Assembly (NCBI GenBank): GCA_017432345.1
Contig: JAFRJI010000037.1
Coordinates: forward strand, 38,076-102,075
Direction: 5' to 3'
Length of the DNA: 64,000 nt
From: Bacillota bacterium
GTDB taxonomy: Bacteria > Bacillota > Clostridia > Peptostreptococcales > Anaerovoracaceae
Part shown: positions 1-8,005 of the stretch, in pieces
How positions within the stretch are numbered: position 1 is the stretch's first letter
Layout: each line of letters begins with the position of its first letter
Translations under genes and position numbers: made by a program
Notes under the pieces: generated by a model
Told to the model about the DNA's origin: nothing
Databases searched by the model: none
The model's input: only the letters and a program-made list of their open reading frames with translations

Positions 1-277
1 TGTCGACGCAGTGGGCCGCCACACCCGTGCCGAGACGGATGCCCATTGCCGGCGCGATTTCTTCGCCGAGGGCGGTTGCTCCCATGAGCAGCACGTCCGG
101 GCGTTCCTCGGCGACAGTCTTTTGCAACTGGTCCGCCGCGGTCTCGTGGGCTTTGCCGATGCACCGGGCGAGCACGATTTCGCAGGTGCCGCTTTCCGGC
201 GTTCCGAATACTTCGATCGCTTTGGTAAGGAGCTGCTCTGTTACAGGATGTCCCTGGTCAAAGATCATGATCTTCAT
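1..277 (-). CDS. etfA: Electron transfer flavoprotein alpha subunit, N-terminal part (cut by window edge)
   Basis: The first 92 codons of an EtfA-like protein run off the left edge. The ATG overlaps the etfB stop codon as ATGA, so the two subunits are translationally coupled. The visible protein begins MKIMIFDQGHP and contains RPDVLLMGATALGEEIAP, typical of the alpha-subunit N-terminal domain. EtfA binds FAD and pairs with EtfB to carry electrons to or from acyl-CoA dehydrogenases. The FAD-binding C-terminal domain is outside the window, so it cannot be said whether an N-terminal ferredoxin domain or other variation exists; none is visible at this end. The assignment rests on the motif and on the neighbouring etfB and acyl-CoA dehydrogenase. 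Confidence 0.85.
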   Translation of the reverse strand, partial: MKIMIFDQGHPVTEQLLTKAIEVFGTPESGTCEIVLARCIGKAHETAADQLQKTVAEERPDVLLMGATALGEEIAPAMGIRLGTGVAAHCVD

Positions 278-1152
278 GCGCCCAGCCCCTCCTTCCTCAG
301 CAGGGCGAGGATCGCCTTCGCTGCGTCGGCGGCACTGCCGTCTTCTTCTGTCAGGTCTCTTCCCCCGCGGGACAGATCCGGTGTCATCAGCTCACCGGCT
401 TTGGTCGGTGAACCGGCGGCGCCGATTTTCGCCTCGTCCAGTTTCAGATCGTCGTTCGTCCATATGGTCAGCGGCTTTTTGCGCGCTTTCACGATACCCA
501 TCGCGCTGATGTGCCGCGGTTTGTTGATATCTCTGGTCACTGCGACCAGTGCCGGTTCTTCGCAGCGGAATGTGAGGAGCATCTCCTCGGTCTTCTTCGT
601 TGCGGCGATCACCGGAGTTCCGCCGGCGCCTTCCTGCCCTTCCGCGCCTTCCCGCTGGATCTGCAGTTCACAGACACGGGCCAGATGCGGCAGACCGAGC
701 CATTCGGCTACCTGCACCGGGACATGGGACGTCGCACCGTCCGCGCTCTCGTTTCCGGCGATGATCAAATCGAAGGCATCCAGCTCCTCAGCGGCGAGAA
801 TTGCTTTCGCTCCCTCCGCCAGGACATAGGATGTTGCATAGGTGTCCGCGCCTCCAAAGGCCGGATCGCTGAGCAGATACCCTGCGTCCGCGCCCATGGC
901 GAGGCATTCCAGGATCTTGTCGCGGTTCGTCTGCGGCGCCATGCTGAGGGCAATGACCTCGCAGCGGGCATCACCGCTTGCCGCCTCGACTTCCGACTTG
1001 ATGCGGAGCGCTTCTTCGAGGGCACATTTTGACGCCGGGTCGAGCACCGCCGCCGCGTCCTGCCGCAGGATGCGTTTTGTCTGCGGATCGATCTGTATTT
1101 CGTTGTATTTCTCCGGGTCAGGCACTGGCTTGACCAATACAAGGATTACCAT
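274..1152 (-). CDS. etfB: Electron transfer flavoprotein beta subunit
   Basis: A 292-residue EtfB. The start is the ATG giving MVILVLVKPVPDPEKYNEI, the hallmark N-terminus of the beta subunit; upstream in-frame codons lie inside the preceding gene and are ignored. It contains the GAD(A)GYLLSD and AGNESADGATSHVPVQVA stretches typical of the nucleotide-binding fold. The start overlaps the end of the acyl-CoA dehydrogenase gene by 7 bases and the stop overlaps etfA, giving a three-gene unit acd-etfB-etfA. In anaerobes such units reduce an enoyl-CoA, and the Etf may bifurcate electrons between NADH, ferredoxin and the acyl-CoA dehydrogenase; whether this one bifurcates cannot be decided here. At 292 residues it is somewhat longer than many EtfB proteins of about 260. 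Confidence 0.95.
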   Translation of the reverse strand: MVILVLVKPVPDPEKYNEIQIDPQTKRILRQDAAAVLDPASKCALEEALRIKSEVEAASGDARCEVIALSMAPQTNRDKILECLAMGADAGYLLSDPAFGGADTYATSYVLAEGAKAILAAEELDAFDLIIAGNESADGATSHVPVQVAEWLGLPHLARVCELQIQREGAEGQEGAGGTPVIAATKKTEEMLLTFRCEEPALVAVTRDINKPRHISAMGIVKARKKPLTIWTNDDLKLDEAKIGAAGSPTKAGELMTPDLSRGGRDLTEEDGSAADAAKAILALLRKEGLGA

Positions 1153-2291
1153 TTCTTGAGCGTTTCCCCCGCAATGATCATTTTCTGTATTTCGCTGGTC
1201 CCGCATGATGGGAGACAGCAGATGGCATCCCGCAGGTACCGTCCGGCGGCGTATTCATTCACAACGCCGTAGCCGCCCATGATCTCGCTGAGATTTCTGG
1301 CGGCGCGCACGGCCGCTTCCGAAATGAAATACTTAGCCATCGAAAACTCCGCGCCGACCTTGCCGGCGTCCTTCATGGCAGCCGCGTTGTACGTCATCAG
1401 CCTGGCCGCTTCGTAATCGCAGCGGATGTCCGCGATCTTGAACTGGATGGCCTGCAGCTTCGAGATCGGCTTGCCGTACAGGATCCTTTCCTTCGCGAAT
1501 TTCACAGCGTCTTCCAGGCAGCCGCGCAGGATTCCAAGTTCGATGGCGCTCATGCTGGCGCGGCCGACTTCACCCAGTTCCTTCATCGTGATCGGCATGC
1601 CTTTGCCGATCTCTCCAACGGTATTTTCGACCGGGACTTTGACGTCGTTCATCACCAGTTCCCCAGTGAACGATCCTTTCAGTCCCAGTTTGTTTTCTTC
1701 TCTTCCCGGAGCAAAGCCCTCGGTGCCCTTTTCGATGGCGATGGTCGTCATGATCGCGCGGCCCTTCTCATCTTCCCCCGACTTACAGGTGACCACCGTC
1801 ACGCCGGCGCAGTGGGAGTTCGTAATGAAGCATTTGCGTCCGTTGATGGTCCAGGTATCGCCATCCAGAACCGCCTCTGTCTTCAGTCCGGCCACGTCGC
1901 TGCCGCCGCCCGGTTCCGTTACTGCCAGGCCGCAGACACAGCTGCCGTCGCACATTCCAGGAAGCCACTTCTGCTTTTGCTCTTCGGTGCCGTAATCAAG
2001 GATGGCGGCGACGCCCAGGTGGTGCGTGAATACCATCATCGCCAAACCTGCTGAATAGCGGGCGACCTCTTCCAGTGCCATGCACCGTTCAACGTGTCCG
2101 AGTCCTGCTCCGCCATATTCTTCCGGAACAAAAACGCCCATGATGCCCATCTCTCCGAGTTTCGGAACGATCCCCATCGGAACGTAGTCTTCTTCGTCCC
2201 ACTTAGCCGCGTACGGCGCGATCTCTTCTTTCGCAAAATCTGCGAACGCGCTTCTGAGCAATTCCTGTTCTTCCGTAAATCTGAAATCCAT
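1146..2291 (-). CDS. Acyl-CoA dehydrogenase family flavoprotein with unusual active-site residue
   Basis: A 381-residue protein of the normal length for short-chain acyl-CoA dehydrogenases. Family motifs are clear: AVTEPGGGSDVAGL (about residues 126-139), the FITNS flavin-contact stretch, and KERILYGKPISKLQAIQ. The C-terminal signature reads PSCGTSEIQK where butyryl-CoA and medium-chain enzymes read IYEGT(N/S)QIQ, so Cys stands where the catalytic Glu is expected. The alternative base position used by isovaleryl-CoA and long-chain enzymes, the residue before the conserved Arg of helix G, is Gly here (EVGRASM). It heads the acd-etfB-etfA operon, a context typical of enoyl-CoA reductases in anaerobes. 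The start ATG follows an AGGAGG-type site. The exact substrate is unknown, so no bcd symbol is given. Confidence 0.9.
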   Translation of the reverse strand: MDFRFTEEQELLRSAFADFAKEEIAPYAAKWDEEDYVPMGIVPKLGEMGIMGVFVPEEYGGAGLGHVERCMALEEVARYSAGLAMMVFTHHLGVAAILDYGTEEQKQKWLPGMCDGSCVCGLAVTEPGGGSDVAGLKTEAVLDGDTWTINGRKCFITNSHCAGVTVVTCKSGEDEKGRAIMTTIAIEKGTEGFAPGREENKLGLKGSFTGELVMNDVKVPVENTVGEIGKGMPITMKELGEVGRASMSAIELGILRGCLEDAVKFAKERILYGKPISKLQAIQFKIADIRCDYEAARLMTYNAAAMKDAGKVGAEFSMAKYFISEAAVRAARNLSEIMGGYGVVNEYAAGRYLRDAICCLPSCGTSEIQKMIIAGETLKKW

Positions 2292-2349
2292 ATGTGATCC
2301 TCCTGAATGCTGTTTTTGACCGTAATTTTAGACAAAAATATACGTATAT

Positions 2350-2355
2350 ATTATA
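2350..2355 (-). promoter_or_regulatory. Likely -10 box of the acd-etfBA promoter
   Basis: On the minus strand the sequence reads TATAAT about 60 bases before the acyl-CoA dehydrogenase start. No convincing -35 box sits at 17 bases, so only the -10 is marked. Confidence 0.45.
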
Positions 2356-2381
2356 CCATAAAACCTCCCGGTTTTGGGGAC

Positions 2382-2417
2382 AAAAAAAGAGTTGTTCCCG
2401 AATCCGGAAACAACTCT
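2382..2417 (-). terminator. Intrinsic terminator of the trpB-like gene
   Basis: Minus-strand hairpin with a perfect 9-bp stem (AGAGTTGTT paired with AACAACTCT) followed by seven U. It lies 14 bases after the trpB-like stop codon. Confidence 0.9.
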
Positions 2418-2430
2418 TGCGGGAGGTGAT

Positions 2431-3810
2431 TTATCCAATCTGAGGAAGCGTCGCAAAGCTGGCTTCCAGTTCTTCGTCAGTCGGGATATAGTCCGTCATC
2501 TTGCCGTCATTGAACGCCTGGTAAGCGTACATATCAAAGTAGCCCGTACCGGTCAGGCCGAAGATGATGTTCTTCTCTTCACCGGTCTCTTTGCACTTGA
2601 GCGCTTCGTCAACAGCGACCTTGATCGCGTGGCTGCTTTCCGGCGCCGGCAGGATTCCTTCCACACGCGCGAAATCGATGGCTGCCTGGAACACTTCCGT
2701 CTGTTCCACGGCTCTCGCCTCGAGCACGCCGTCTTCGTACAACTGGGACACCGTGCTGCTCATGCCGTGGTAACGGAGACCGCCCGCATGGTTCGGGGAC
2801 GGGATGAAGCCGCTTCCGAGGGTGTACATCTTGGCCAGAGGGCACACCTTTCCGGTATCGCAGAAATCATACGCATACTTGCCTCTCGTCAGGCTCGGAC
2901 AGGATTTCGGTTCGACGGCGATGATCTGATAATCCTTCTCGCCGCGCAGTTTCGCTCCAGCGAACGGTGAAATGAGTCCGCCGAGGTTGGATCCTCCACC
3001 GGCGCATCCGATGATCATGTCCGCTTCGATATTGTATTTTTCCAGCGCGGTCTTTGTCTCCTCACCGATGATGGACTGGTGCAGGAGCACCTGATTGAGC
3101 ACGCTGCCGAGCACATAGCGGTAGCCTTCTCGGGAGGTGGCGCTTTCCACCGCCTCGGAGATGGCGCAGCCCAGGCTGCCGGTCGTTCCCGGATGCTCCG
3201 CCAGGATCCTCTTGCCAACTTCTGTCGTCATCGACGGAGACGGCGTTACGTTGGCCCCATAGGTCCGCATGACTTCCCGCCGGAACGGTTTCTGCTCATA
3301 GGAGACTTTGACCATGTAGACATCGCAGGCCAGTTCCAGATAGGAACATGCCATACTGAGCGCCGTGCCCCACTGGCCGGCTCCGGTCTCTGTGGTCACG
3401 CCCTTCAGGCCCTGCTTCTTCGCGTAGTATGCTTGGGCGATGGCGGAGTTGAGCTTGTGGCTGCCGCTGGTGTTGTTTCCCTCGAACTTATAGTAGATGT
3501 GGGCCGGGGTCTGGAGTTTCTCTTCCAGACAGTAAGCCCGGACAAGCGGTGACGGGCGGTACATCTTGTAGAAGTCCGCGATCTCCTGCGGAATATCGAT
3601 GTAACGGTCGTCGTTGTTGAGTTCCTGCTTGACCAGTTCTTCGCAGAATACAGCGCCCAGCTCTTCAGCGGTCATCGGCTCCCCGGTCGCCGGATTGAGC
3701 AATGGTGCCGGTTTGTTCACCATGTCCGCCCGGACGTTATACCATTGTTTCGGCATTTCGCTTTCTTCGAGATAGATCTTGTAAGGGATCGGTGTTTTTT
3801 CGTTTTTCAT
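2431..3810 (-). CDS. trpB: TrpB2-type tryptophan synthase beta chain (PLP enzyme)
   Basis: A 459-residue fold-type II PLP enzyme. The N-terminal extension (about 80 residues before YRPSPLVRA) and the ETGAGQWG motif place it in the TrpB2 branch rather than canonical TrpB1, which reads ETGAGQHG. The PLP lysine is in SGSHKLNSA; GCAGGGSNLGG is the phosphate-binding glycine loop. The start is the ATG after AAAGGAG; the longer in-frame start is rejected because it runs into the leader terminator. TrpB makes tryptophan from serine and indole. No trpA or other trp gene is adjacent, so this copy may use free indole or act on serine alone. It sits behind its own T-box leader and ends at its own terminator, so it is a single-gene unit controlled by a charged tRNA. 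Confidence 0.92.
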   Translation of the reverse strand: MKNEKTPIPYKIYLEESEMPKQWYNVRADMVNKPAPLLNPATGEPMTAEELGAVFCEELVKQELNNDDRYIDIPQEIADFYKMYRPSPLVRAYCLEEKLQTPAHIYYKFEGNNTSGSHKLNSAIAQAYYAKKQGLKGVTTETGAGQWGTALSMACSYLELACDVYMVKVSYEQKPFRREVMRTYGANVTPSPSMTTEVGKRILAEHPGTTGSLGCAISEAVESATSREGYRYVLGSVLNQVLLHQSIIGEETKTALEKYNIEADMIIGCAGGGSNLGGLISPFAGAKLRGEKDYQIIAVEPKSCPSLTRGKYAYDFCDTGKVCPLAKMYTLGSGFIPSPNHAGGLRYHGMSSTVSQLYEDGVLEARAVEQTEVFQAAIDFARVEGILPAPESSHAIKVAVDEALKCKETGEEKNIIFGLTGTGYFDMYAYQAFNDGKMTDYIPTDEELEASFATLPQIG

Positions 3811-3875
3811 TGTTTCGCTCCTTTCATTGCGCTTCTGTTGATTAAGGAGTCTCTGCGCGGAGGCCCGCTGCAAAT

Positions 3876-4150
3876 AAAAAGCGCTCGTCCACTCAAGGAC
3901 AAGCGCTAGCCTGCGGTACCACCTTGATTGACGCGGCTTGCCGCCGCATCCTCTCTGCAGAGTGCCATCACACTCCTCGCCCGTTACGCCGGCGTCACGT
4001 CTCAGCTACTCGGCATCGCCTTTCACCTCGCCCTCAGAGGCCCATTATACTGAAACTGCATCTGCCCGGATCGCACCGCCCCGGACTCTCTGTGAGACCG
4101 TCCCTCAGTTTTACTTCCTCGTCTTCGGTTTCGTTTTTTAATTCTTTGTT
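3876..4150 (-). promoter_or_regulatory. T-box riboswitch leader, probably tRNA-Trp responsive
   Basis: The minus-strand leader between the promoter and the trpB-like gene carries T-box landmarks in order: an AGAGAG-type stem I loop (about 4083-4095), the GCAGATGCAGTTT region, a candidate UGG specifier followed by a purine (4042-4044), the conserved T-box AAGGTGGTACCGCAG (3911-3925), and an intrinsic terminator (3876-3907) whose stem AGCGCTTGTCC pairs with GGACGAGCGCT before a U run. Uncharged tRNA would stabilise the antiterminator and switch the gene on. The UGG reading is inferred from position and from the downstream tryptophan gene, not from a full fold. Confidence 0.92.
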
Positions 4151-4179
4151 AGAGTAACACAACGAAATCGCTCTGTCAA
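4151..4179 (-). promoter_or_regulatory. Promoter of the T-box/trpB unit
   Basis: Minus strand TTGACA, a 17-base spacer, then TACTCT. The -35 is perfect; the -10 is weaker. It lies just downstream of the 595-residue surface-protein gene and just upstream of the T-box leader. Confidence 0.65.
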
Positions 4180-4230
4180 TGGTGTTTTTGTACAAATCCC
4201 ACAAATAATACTATCTGATTATTTCTGCTT

Positions 4231-6018
4231 CTAATTGTCTCCGATCTCGTTCACGACGCACCTGCTGTCCGAATACTGATCCCATCGTTTTCGGAGGTTC
4301 ACGAACGTAGCTTTCCGCGGACTGTCATCGTTTACTTTGAACAAAGCCCTCAGGCCGGTCGCTCCGCCCTGTTCCGCTGAGCCTCCCTGGATATCCGTGA
4401 TCCGGTCCAGACGATAGCGGGTGGTCGGGTACTCGTCACAACGGTAGGTCCCCTCGCCGATCCCATGGAATACGACGGACCGCTCCACATATCCCGCACT
4501 GTTCTTATGCGCTTCGACATAGTCCGGCGTGAACGTGATCACCTTGTTGTATTCGACTTCTTCCCCACTCTCCTTTTCTGTTCCGTTGAGCCGTATGATA
4601 AAAGACGGTACTCCGTGGGGCCAATAGAGTTCGTTCAACATGATCCTCTTTGTGATTGTAATGTCCGTATTGTATGGGAAGATGATGGTCGTTTCCGTCT
4701 CATTCGTTTCCCGATCATATGTGCCGTTTCCATCCGCGTACGTCACGGTCGCCTTGTTCTTCACCAGCGCTTTGAACGCATCGATGAAGTGGCCGTGTTC
4801 CCGCAGCGCGTCTTCGTCCACTCCGATCCGGACGTCGACCAGCATATAATATGTGTATCCGCAAAGTTCCGGGTCGTGGGTGTTCACGGCAGACGCTTCG
4901 ATCCGATTGTTATCGATATCGATCTCGAACTGGTCCGTCACGTCCGTCCCTCCTCCCCGCAGGATCTTCACGCCCGTGATTTCCAGGCACGGGTCAATCT
5001 GATCCGTGATCGAAAAGGCGTCCAGAAAATTGCCTTCCTCGGTTTCCAACGGAAGCAGAGCGGCCACCCGGTATTGCCATTCGGCGTTCCAGGAACGGAG
5101 CTCATTTTCCGTGCCGAATTCATCGCCATCCGTGGAGACTTCTTTTTTGATCGCACCCGTTTCGGGATCCGGAATGCCGGACGGTATTACCTTGGAATCC
5201 TCGAACGAAATGGTGTTCCTGGAGTCGTCGCTGTTACCATCCAGAATGAACTGATCGTGAGTAGCACCTTCGAAAGTATAGGAAAACATGGCTTTCGCGG
5301 CCTTCGCCGGAGTATACCCGTCACTTCCCGGACCTGGCACCGTGGCGCCGACACTGTCCTTCACGAAGAGATATCCTTCCGTCGTGATCTTATACTTCAA
5401 GATGGATCCGTTCCGGTTCGTCCAGAGATTCCGCACTTCTTCCGGAATGAGTCCGATTCCCTGATTGTTATCCACATCGGTATACGTGAAGAACCCCTTG
5501 ATAGAGACCGGCTCGTTCGTGCCGGATTTGAAAAATTCGTGCCGCAGACGGACGTAATTGACGTTGGTCCACCGGACCCTGCAAAATCCTCCGTTCACGA
5601 AGGCTTTGTTTTTGTCGACGACGGACCAATCCATGTACGTGGTCTTGACATCGATCCACTCGTCCTGATACCGGAACAGCCTGTTGTAACGAACGCCGCA
5701 CTGCCCTTTTGTATTCTTGTTCAGATAGCAGCCTCTGTAGGAAACGCTCCCGTTCGTATATGTGCCGACGGTACCAAAGAACTCATCGATCGTTCTGTCT
5801 TCGACGCGGAACGTGTATTCCGGTTCCACCATGCTCTCCGCATCGATGTTTTCCCGGATCGGCGTCTTGGAATAATCGAACGTCCGGATCCCGGGATATG
5901 TGGACATCTCCTGGTAATTGCCGGTATTGATCGTGAACCCCATGACGTCCGCCGCTGTCGCAAAAAACATCAGCAGACTCATCATAACGGCGATCGTTGT
6001 TCTGCTTTTATCTCTCAT
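4231..6018 (-). CDS. Large secreted surface protein of the SipW operon, SpaA-like C-terminal domain
   Basis: A 595-residue exported protein, last gene of the five-gene SipW operon; its ATG overlaps the preceding stop as ATGA. Residues 1-27 form a signal peptide. The middle has two stretches that read as beta-rich adhesin or isopeptide-type domains (about 150-430, including EEGNFLDAFSITDQID). The region from about 455 onward (TDITITKRIMLNELYWPHG, then a GEGTYRCDEYPTTRY stretch) resembles a SpaA/Cna-B prealbumin-like domain. There is no LPXTG motif or C-terminal membrane helix, so it is either secreted or held by its partners. By context it may be a matrix or fibre component processed with the TasA-like proteins. 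I cannot assign a precise family. Confidence 0.75.
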   Translation of the reverse strand: MRDKSRTTIAVMMSLLMFFATAADVMGFTINTGNYQEMSTYPGIRTFDYSKTPIRENIDAESMVEPEYTFRVEDRTIDEFFGTVGTYTNGSVSYRGCYLNKNTKGQCGVRYNRLFRYQDEWIDVKTTYMDWSVVDKNKAFVNGGFCRVRWTNVNYVRLRHEFFKSGTNEPVSIKGFFTYTDVDNNQGIGLIPEEVRNLWTNRNGSILKYKITTEGYLFVKDSVGATVPGPGSDGYTPAKAAKAMFSYTFEGATHDQFILDGNSDDSRNTISFEDSKVIPSGIPDPETGAIKKEVSTDGDEFGTENELRSWNAEWQYRVAALLPLETEEGNFLDAFSITDQIDPCLEITGVKILRGGGTDVTDQFEIDIDNNRIEASAVNTHDPELCGYTYYMLVDVRIGVDEDALREHGHFIDAFKALVKNKATVTYADGNGTYDRETNETETTIIFPYNTDITITKRIMLNELYWPHGVPSFIIRLNGTEKESGEEVEYNKVITFTPDYVEAHKNSAGYVERSVVFHGIGEGTYRCDEYPTTRYRLDRITDIQGGSAEQGGATGLRALFKVNDDSPRKATFVNLRKRWDQYSDSRCVVNEIGDN

Positions 6019-6506
6019 CGCTGAAATCCCCCTGATTCCTCATTGACGCATTCGCTGTAAACGATGATCTCAAATCCCTTGAGTTCTTCCGGTGATGCCC
6101 CTGCCGGAATCGTTACTTCTTCAAACAGGCACGCTGACACTTCTCCCGGCTGCAGCGTCTTTTTGCAATACCAATACCCATCTTCCTTGTATTCCCACTG
6201 ACCGGTATTGTACTGGATCCGTGCGTTCTTCTGCGCGAGGCTGTCCGAAAACACCGTGAGCACGCGGACCTTGCAAGGACTTATGCCGATGTTTTTGATC
6301 CTCACTTTTTTGGTGATGACCTGCCCGGGTTCCAGATGCCGCGGATTTTCAAAATCTTCAACGATCTTCAGACTGGCTTCACCGACCGTCACGCTGTTTA
6401 CGATCTTGTCGTTGCTGGTCAGGTACGCGCTGACGACCAGAACACTTGTAAAACAGGTCAGGTTAAGAAGAAGAACGATGAGCAGGATCAGTATATTCTT
6501 TCCCAT
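6015..6506 (-). CDS. TasA/camelysin-like SipW substrate (small)
   Basis: A 163-residue exported protein. After a hydrophobic helix (NILILLIVLLLNL) comes SAYLTSNDKIVNSVTVG, matching the SipW-dependent signal form in which a helix is followed by AYF/L, a short polar stretch and N-x-x-T-x-G. The mature part is a beta-rich domain with RIKNIGISPCKVRV and a polar C-terminus. Such proteins (TasA, CalY) assemble into extracellular fibres or act as minor fibre subunits. It overlaps the sipW-like gene by 44 bases and is coupled to the next gene by ATGA. GTG at 6509 directly precedes the ATG chosen here, so the start could be one codon earlier. Confidence 0.8.
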   Translation of the reverse strand: MGKNILILLIVLLLNLTCFTSVLVVSAYLTSNDKIVNSVTVGEASLKIVEDFENPRHLEPGQVITKKVRIKNIGISPCKVRVLTVFSDSLAQKNARIQYNTGQWEYKEDGYWYCKKTLQPGEVSACLFEEVTIPAGASPEELKGFEIIVYSECVNEESGGFQR

Positions 6507-6894
6507 CACGAAACTTTTCCCCCTTTCCGATCAAATACCCCAAAACGGGGATCCAGAACACGGTCTTCCCAAGCAGCTGTTCATTCGTGATCCGCCACGG
6601 GTCTTCCGAATCATTGGCATCACCTTTTGTGATCCACCCGTCTTCGGTGTCCTTTACGAGCCGGTGTGTGACCAGCGATCCTCCGGTCCGGAACGCAACG
6701 ATATCGTTTTCTTCCGGATCTTCGTATTTCGTATCGATGAAAATCAGACTGCCGGTCTTGATCGTCGGCTCCATCGATCCGCTGATGACAACGGCCGGTT
6801 TCAGGCCGAGGCCCATCATAACAAGAACTCCGACCAGCACGATAATGGCTACGATGCAAAGCCCGTTAACGATTCCTGATAGCACTTTTTTCAT
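6463..6894 (-). CDS. sipW: SipW-type (ER-type) signal peptidase I
   Basis: A 143-residue membrane protease. One N-terminal helix is followed by the catalytic serine motif ISGSMEPTI (Ser about residue 40) and by VTHRLV, in which His replaces the Lys general base of ordinary bacterial signal peptidases; GDANDSEDP matches the conserved GDxN/D box. The Ser-His form is the eukaryotic/archaeal type that in Bacillus (SipW) processes TasA and TapA. A second hydrophobic stretch (TVFWIPVLGYLIG) lies near the C-terminus. It sits in the middle of the operon between candidate substrates and overlaps both neighbours, so the peptidase and its clients are made together. Confidence 0.92.
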   Translation of the reverse strand: MKKVLSGIVNGLCIVAIIVLVGVLVMMGLGLKPAVVISGSMEPTIKTGSLIFIDTKYEDPEENDIVAFRTGGSLVTHRLVKDTEDGWITKGDANDSEDPWRITNEQLLGKTVFWIPVLGYLIGKGEKFRDGKEYTDPAHRSSS

Positions 6895-8005
6895 TCTTTT
6901 TCCCCTTGTGAAGACACAGGATGATGACCAGCATAAGGAGGCAGATCAGGATCGCGAAGCCGACCTTTCGCCATGCATCGTCTCCCGTTTTCACGGCTTT
7001 TCCAGGAGTTGTGTTACGTACCTTCTTCGTCTCGAAGATCCACATCACATCCTCTGCCGATTCCTGAAAGCGGTTGTCTGCTGTCTCCGGCAGCTGCAGC
7101 GAGTAACAGAAATCGATGGACTGTCCGGGATCCAGTACCGCACAGGTGACCGGATCGCTCAGGTCCTGCGAATCAAGGGATCCCTCATACGTGAAGCGTT
7201 TGCCGCAGCGGATCCGAAGTCGGATCTGCTGCAAAAGCTCTGACGGAACTGTCTCGGTCCGGAACAACACTTTCCTCTTGACGTTCGAACGGTTGGTCAG
7301 CGTGAGATGATCCGACCGGACATCACCTGCGACCAGTTCCCCGAATCCGTCAAACAGATCCTCCGGCGGACATTCGATCGAATTGTTCTCCCGGAATTCC
7401 ATCGTCTTCGTTTCGACCGACGAGGCCGCACGGCTTCTCACGGTCCCATGTTCCGCAGACGCCTCGATGGAAACGCTGCCCCATGGCTCATTGCTCTCGA
7501 AGTCCGGTGCAAAATTCTCAGACTGGATCGCATCCGCAGTGACCTTCACCCGGAACCCGGTGCAGCCGGCTCCGTTCTCCATCTGCGGAATTTTGATGCC
7601 CTCGAACACATCGCTGTACTCGCCGGTCCGGATCACGTTCCTGCAATAGAAGCGATTCCCCTTTCGTACCCAATCCTCATTGAGTCCATAAACATCTTCC
7701 GCCGAAATGCTCGTACTGCTGTCTTCATTCATCATCGCTTCGAATTGCAGCCTTACGTAGCTGTCTCTGCCGGTCACGGTCACGCGCGGGATGTAACTGC
7801 ATTTTTCCCCTGGCATTACCGGCTGGCTGCTGTCGATTTCCGTCAGTCCTTCATTGGTCCTCTGGAGCTGTTCGACCTGGACCTGCACGTGGGATGTTCC
7901 GATCCGGTTGTGAAAGATTTTCGTGCCGTTCGTGCTTGCAAATGCCGCTCCTGCTGCCAGCAATACCGCCGCTGCCGTCAGCAGAACTGCGATACGTTTT
8001 CTCAT
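6866..8005 (-). CDS. Membrane-anchored surface protein of the SipW operon
   Basis: A 379-residue protein with an N-terminal signal sequence (residues 1-24), a beta-rich extracellular part and a C-terminal helix (VGFAILICLLMLVIILCL) followed by a basic tail, so it is a type I membrane protein. The post-signal stretch ASTNGTKIFHNRIGTSHVQV resembles SipW-type substrates. The presence of VRLQFEAMM and PGEKCSYIPRVTVTG recalls the beta-sandwich of TasA relatives. The gene overlaps the TasA-like gene upstream (ATGA) and sipW downstream by 29 bases. It may tether the matrix fibre to the membrane, the part TapA plays in Bacillus, but there is no sequence basis here for calling it TapA. Family unknown. 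Confidence 0.75.
   Translation of the reverse strand: MRKRIAVLLTAAAVLLAAGAAFASTNGTKIFHNRIGTSHVQVQVEQLQRTNEGLTEIDSSQPVMPGEKCSYIPRVTVTGRDSYVRLQFEAMMNEDSSTSISAEDVYGLNEDWVRKGNRFYCRNVIRTGEYSDVFEGIKIPQMENGAGCTGFRVKVTADAIQSENFAPDFESNEPWGSVSIEASAEHGTVRSRAASSVETKTMEFRENNSIECPPEDLFDGFGELVAGDVRSDHLTLTNRSNVKRKVLFRTETVPSELLQQIRLRIRCGKRFTYEGSLDSQDLSDPVTCAVLDPGQSIDFCYSLQLPETADNRFQESAEDVMWIFETKKVRNTTPGKAVKTGDDAWRKVGFAILICLLMLVIILCLHKGKKNEKSAIRNR

Noticed and set aside
4465-6024. Long plus-strand open frame of 519 codons opposite the 595-residue surface protein
   Set aside because: It is the antisense shadow of a gene with signal peptide, operon overlaps and family-like domains; it has no ribosome binding site or recognisable domain.
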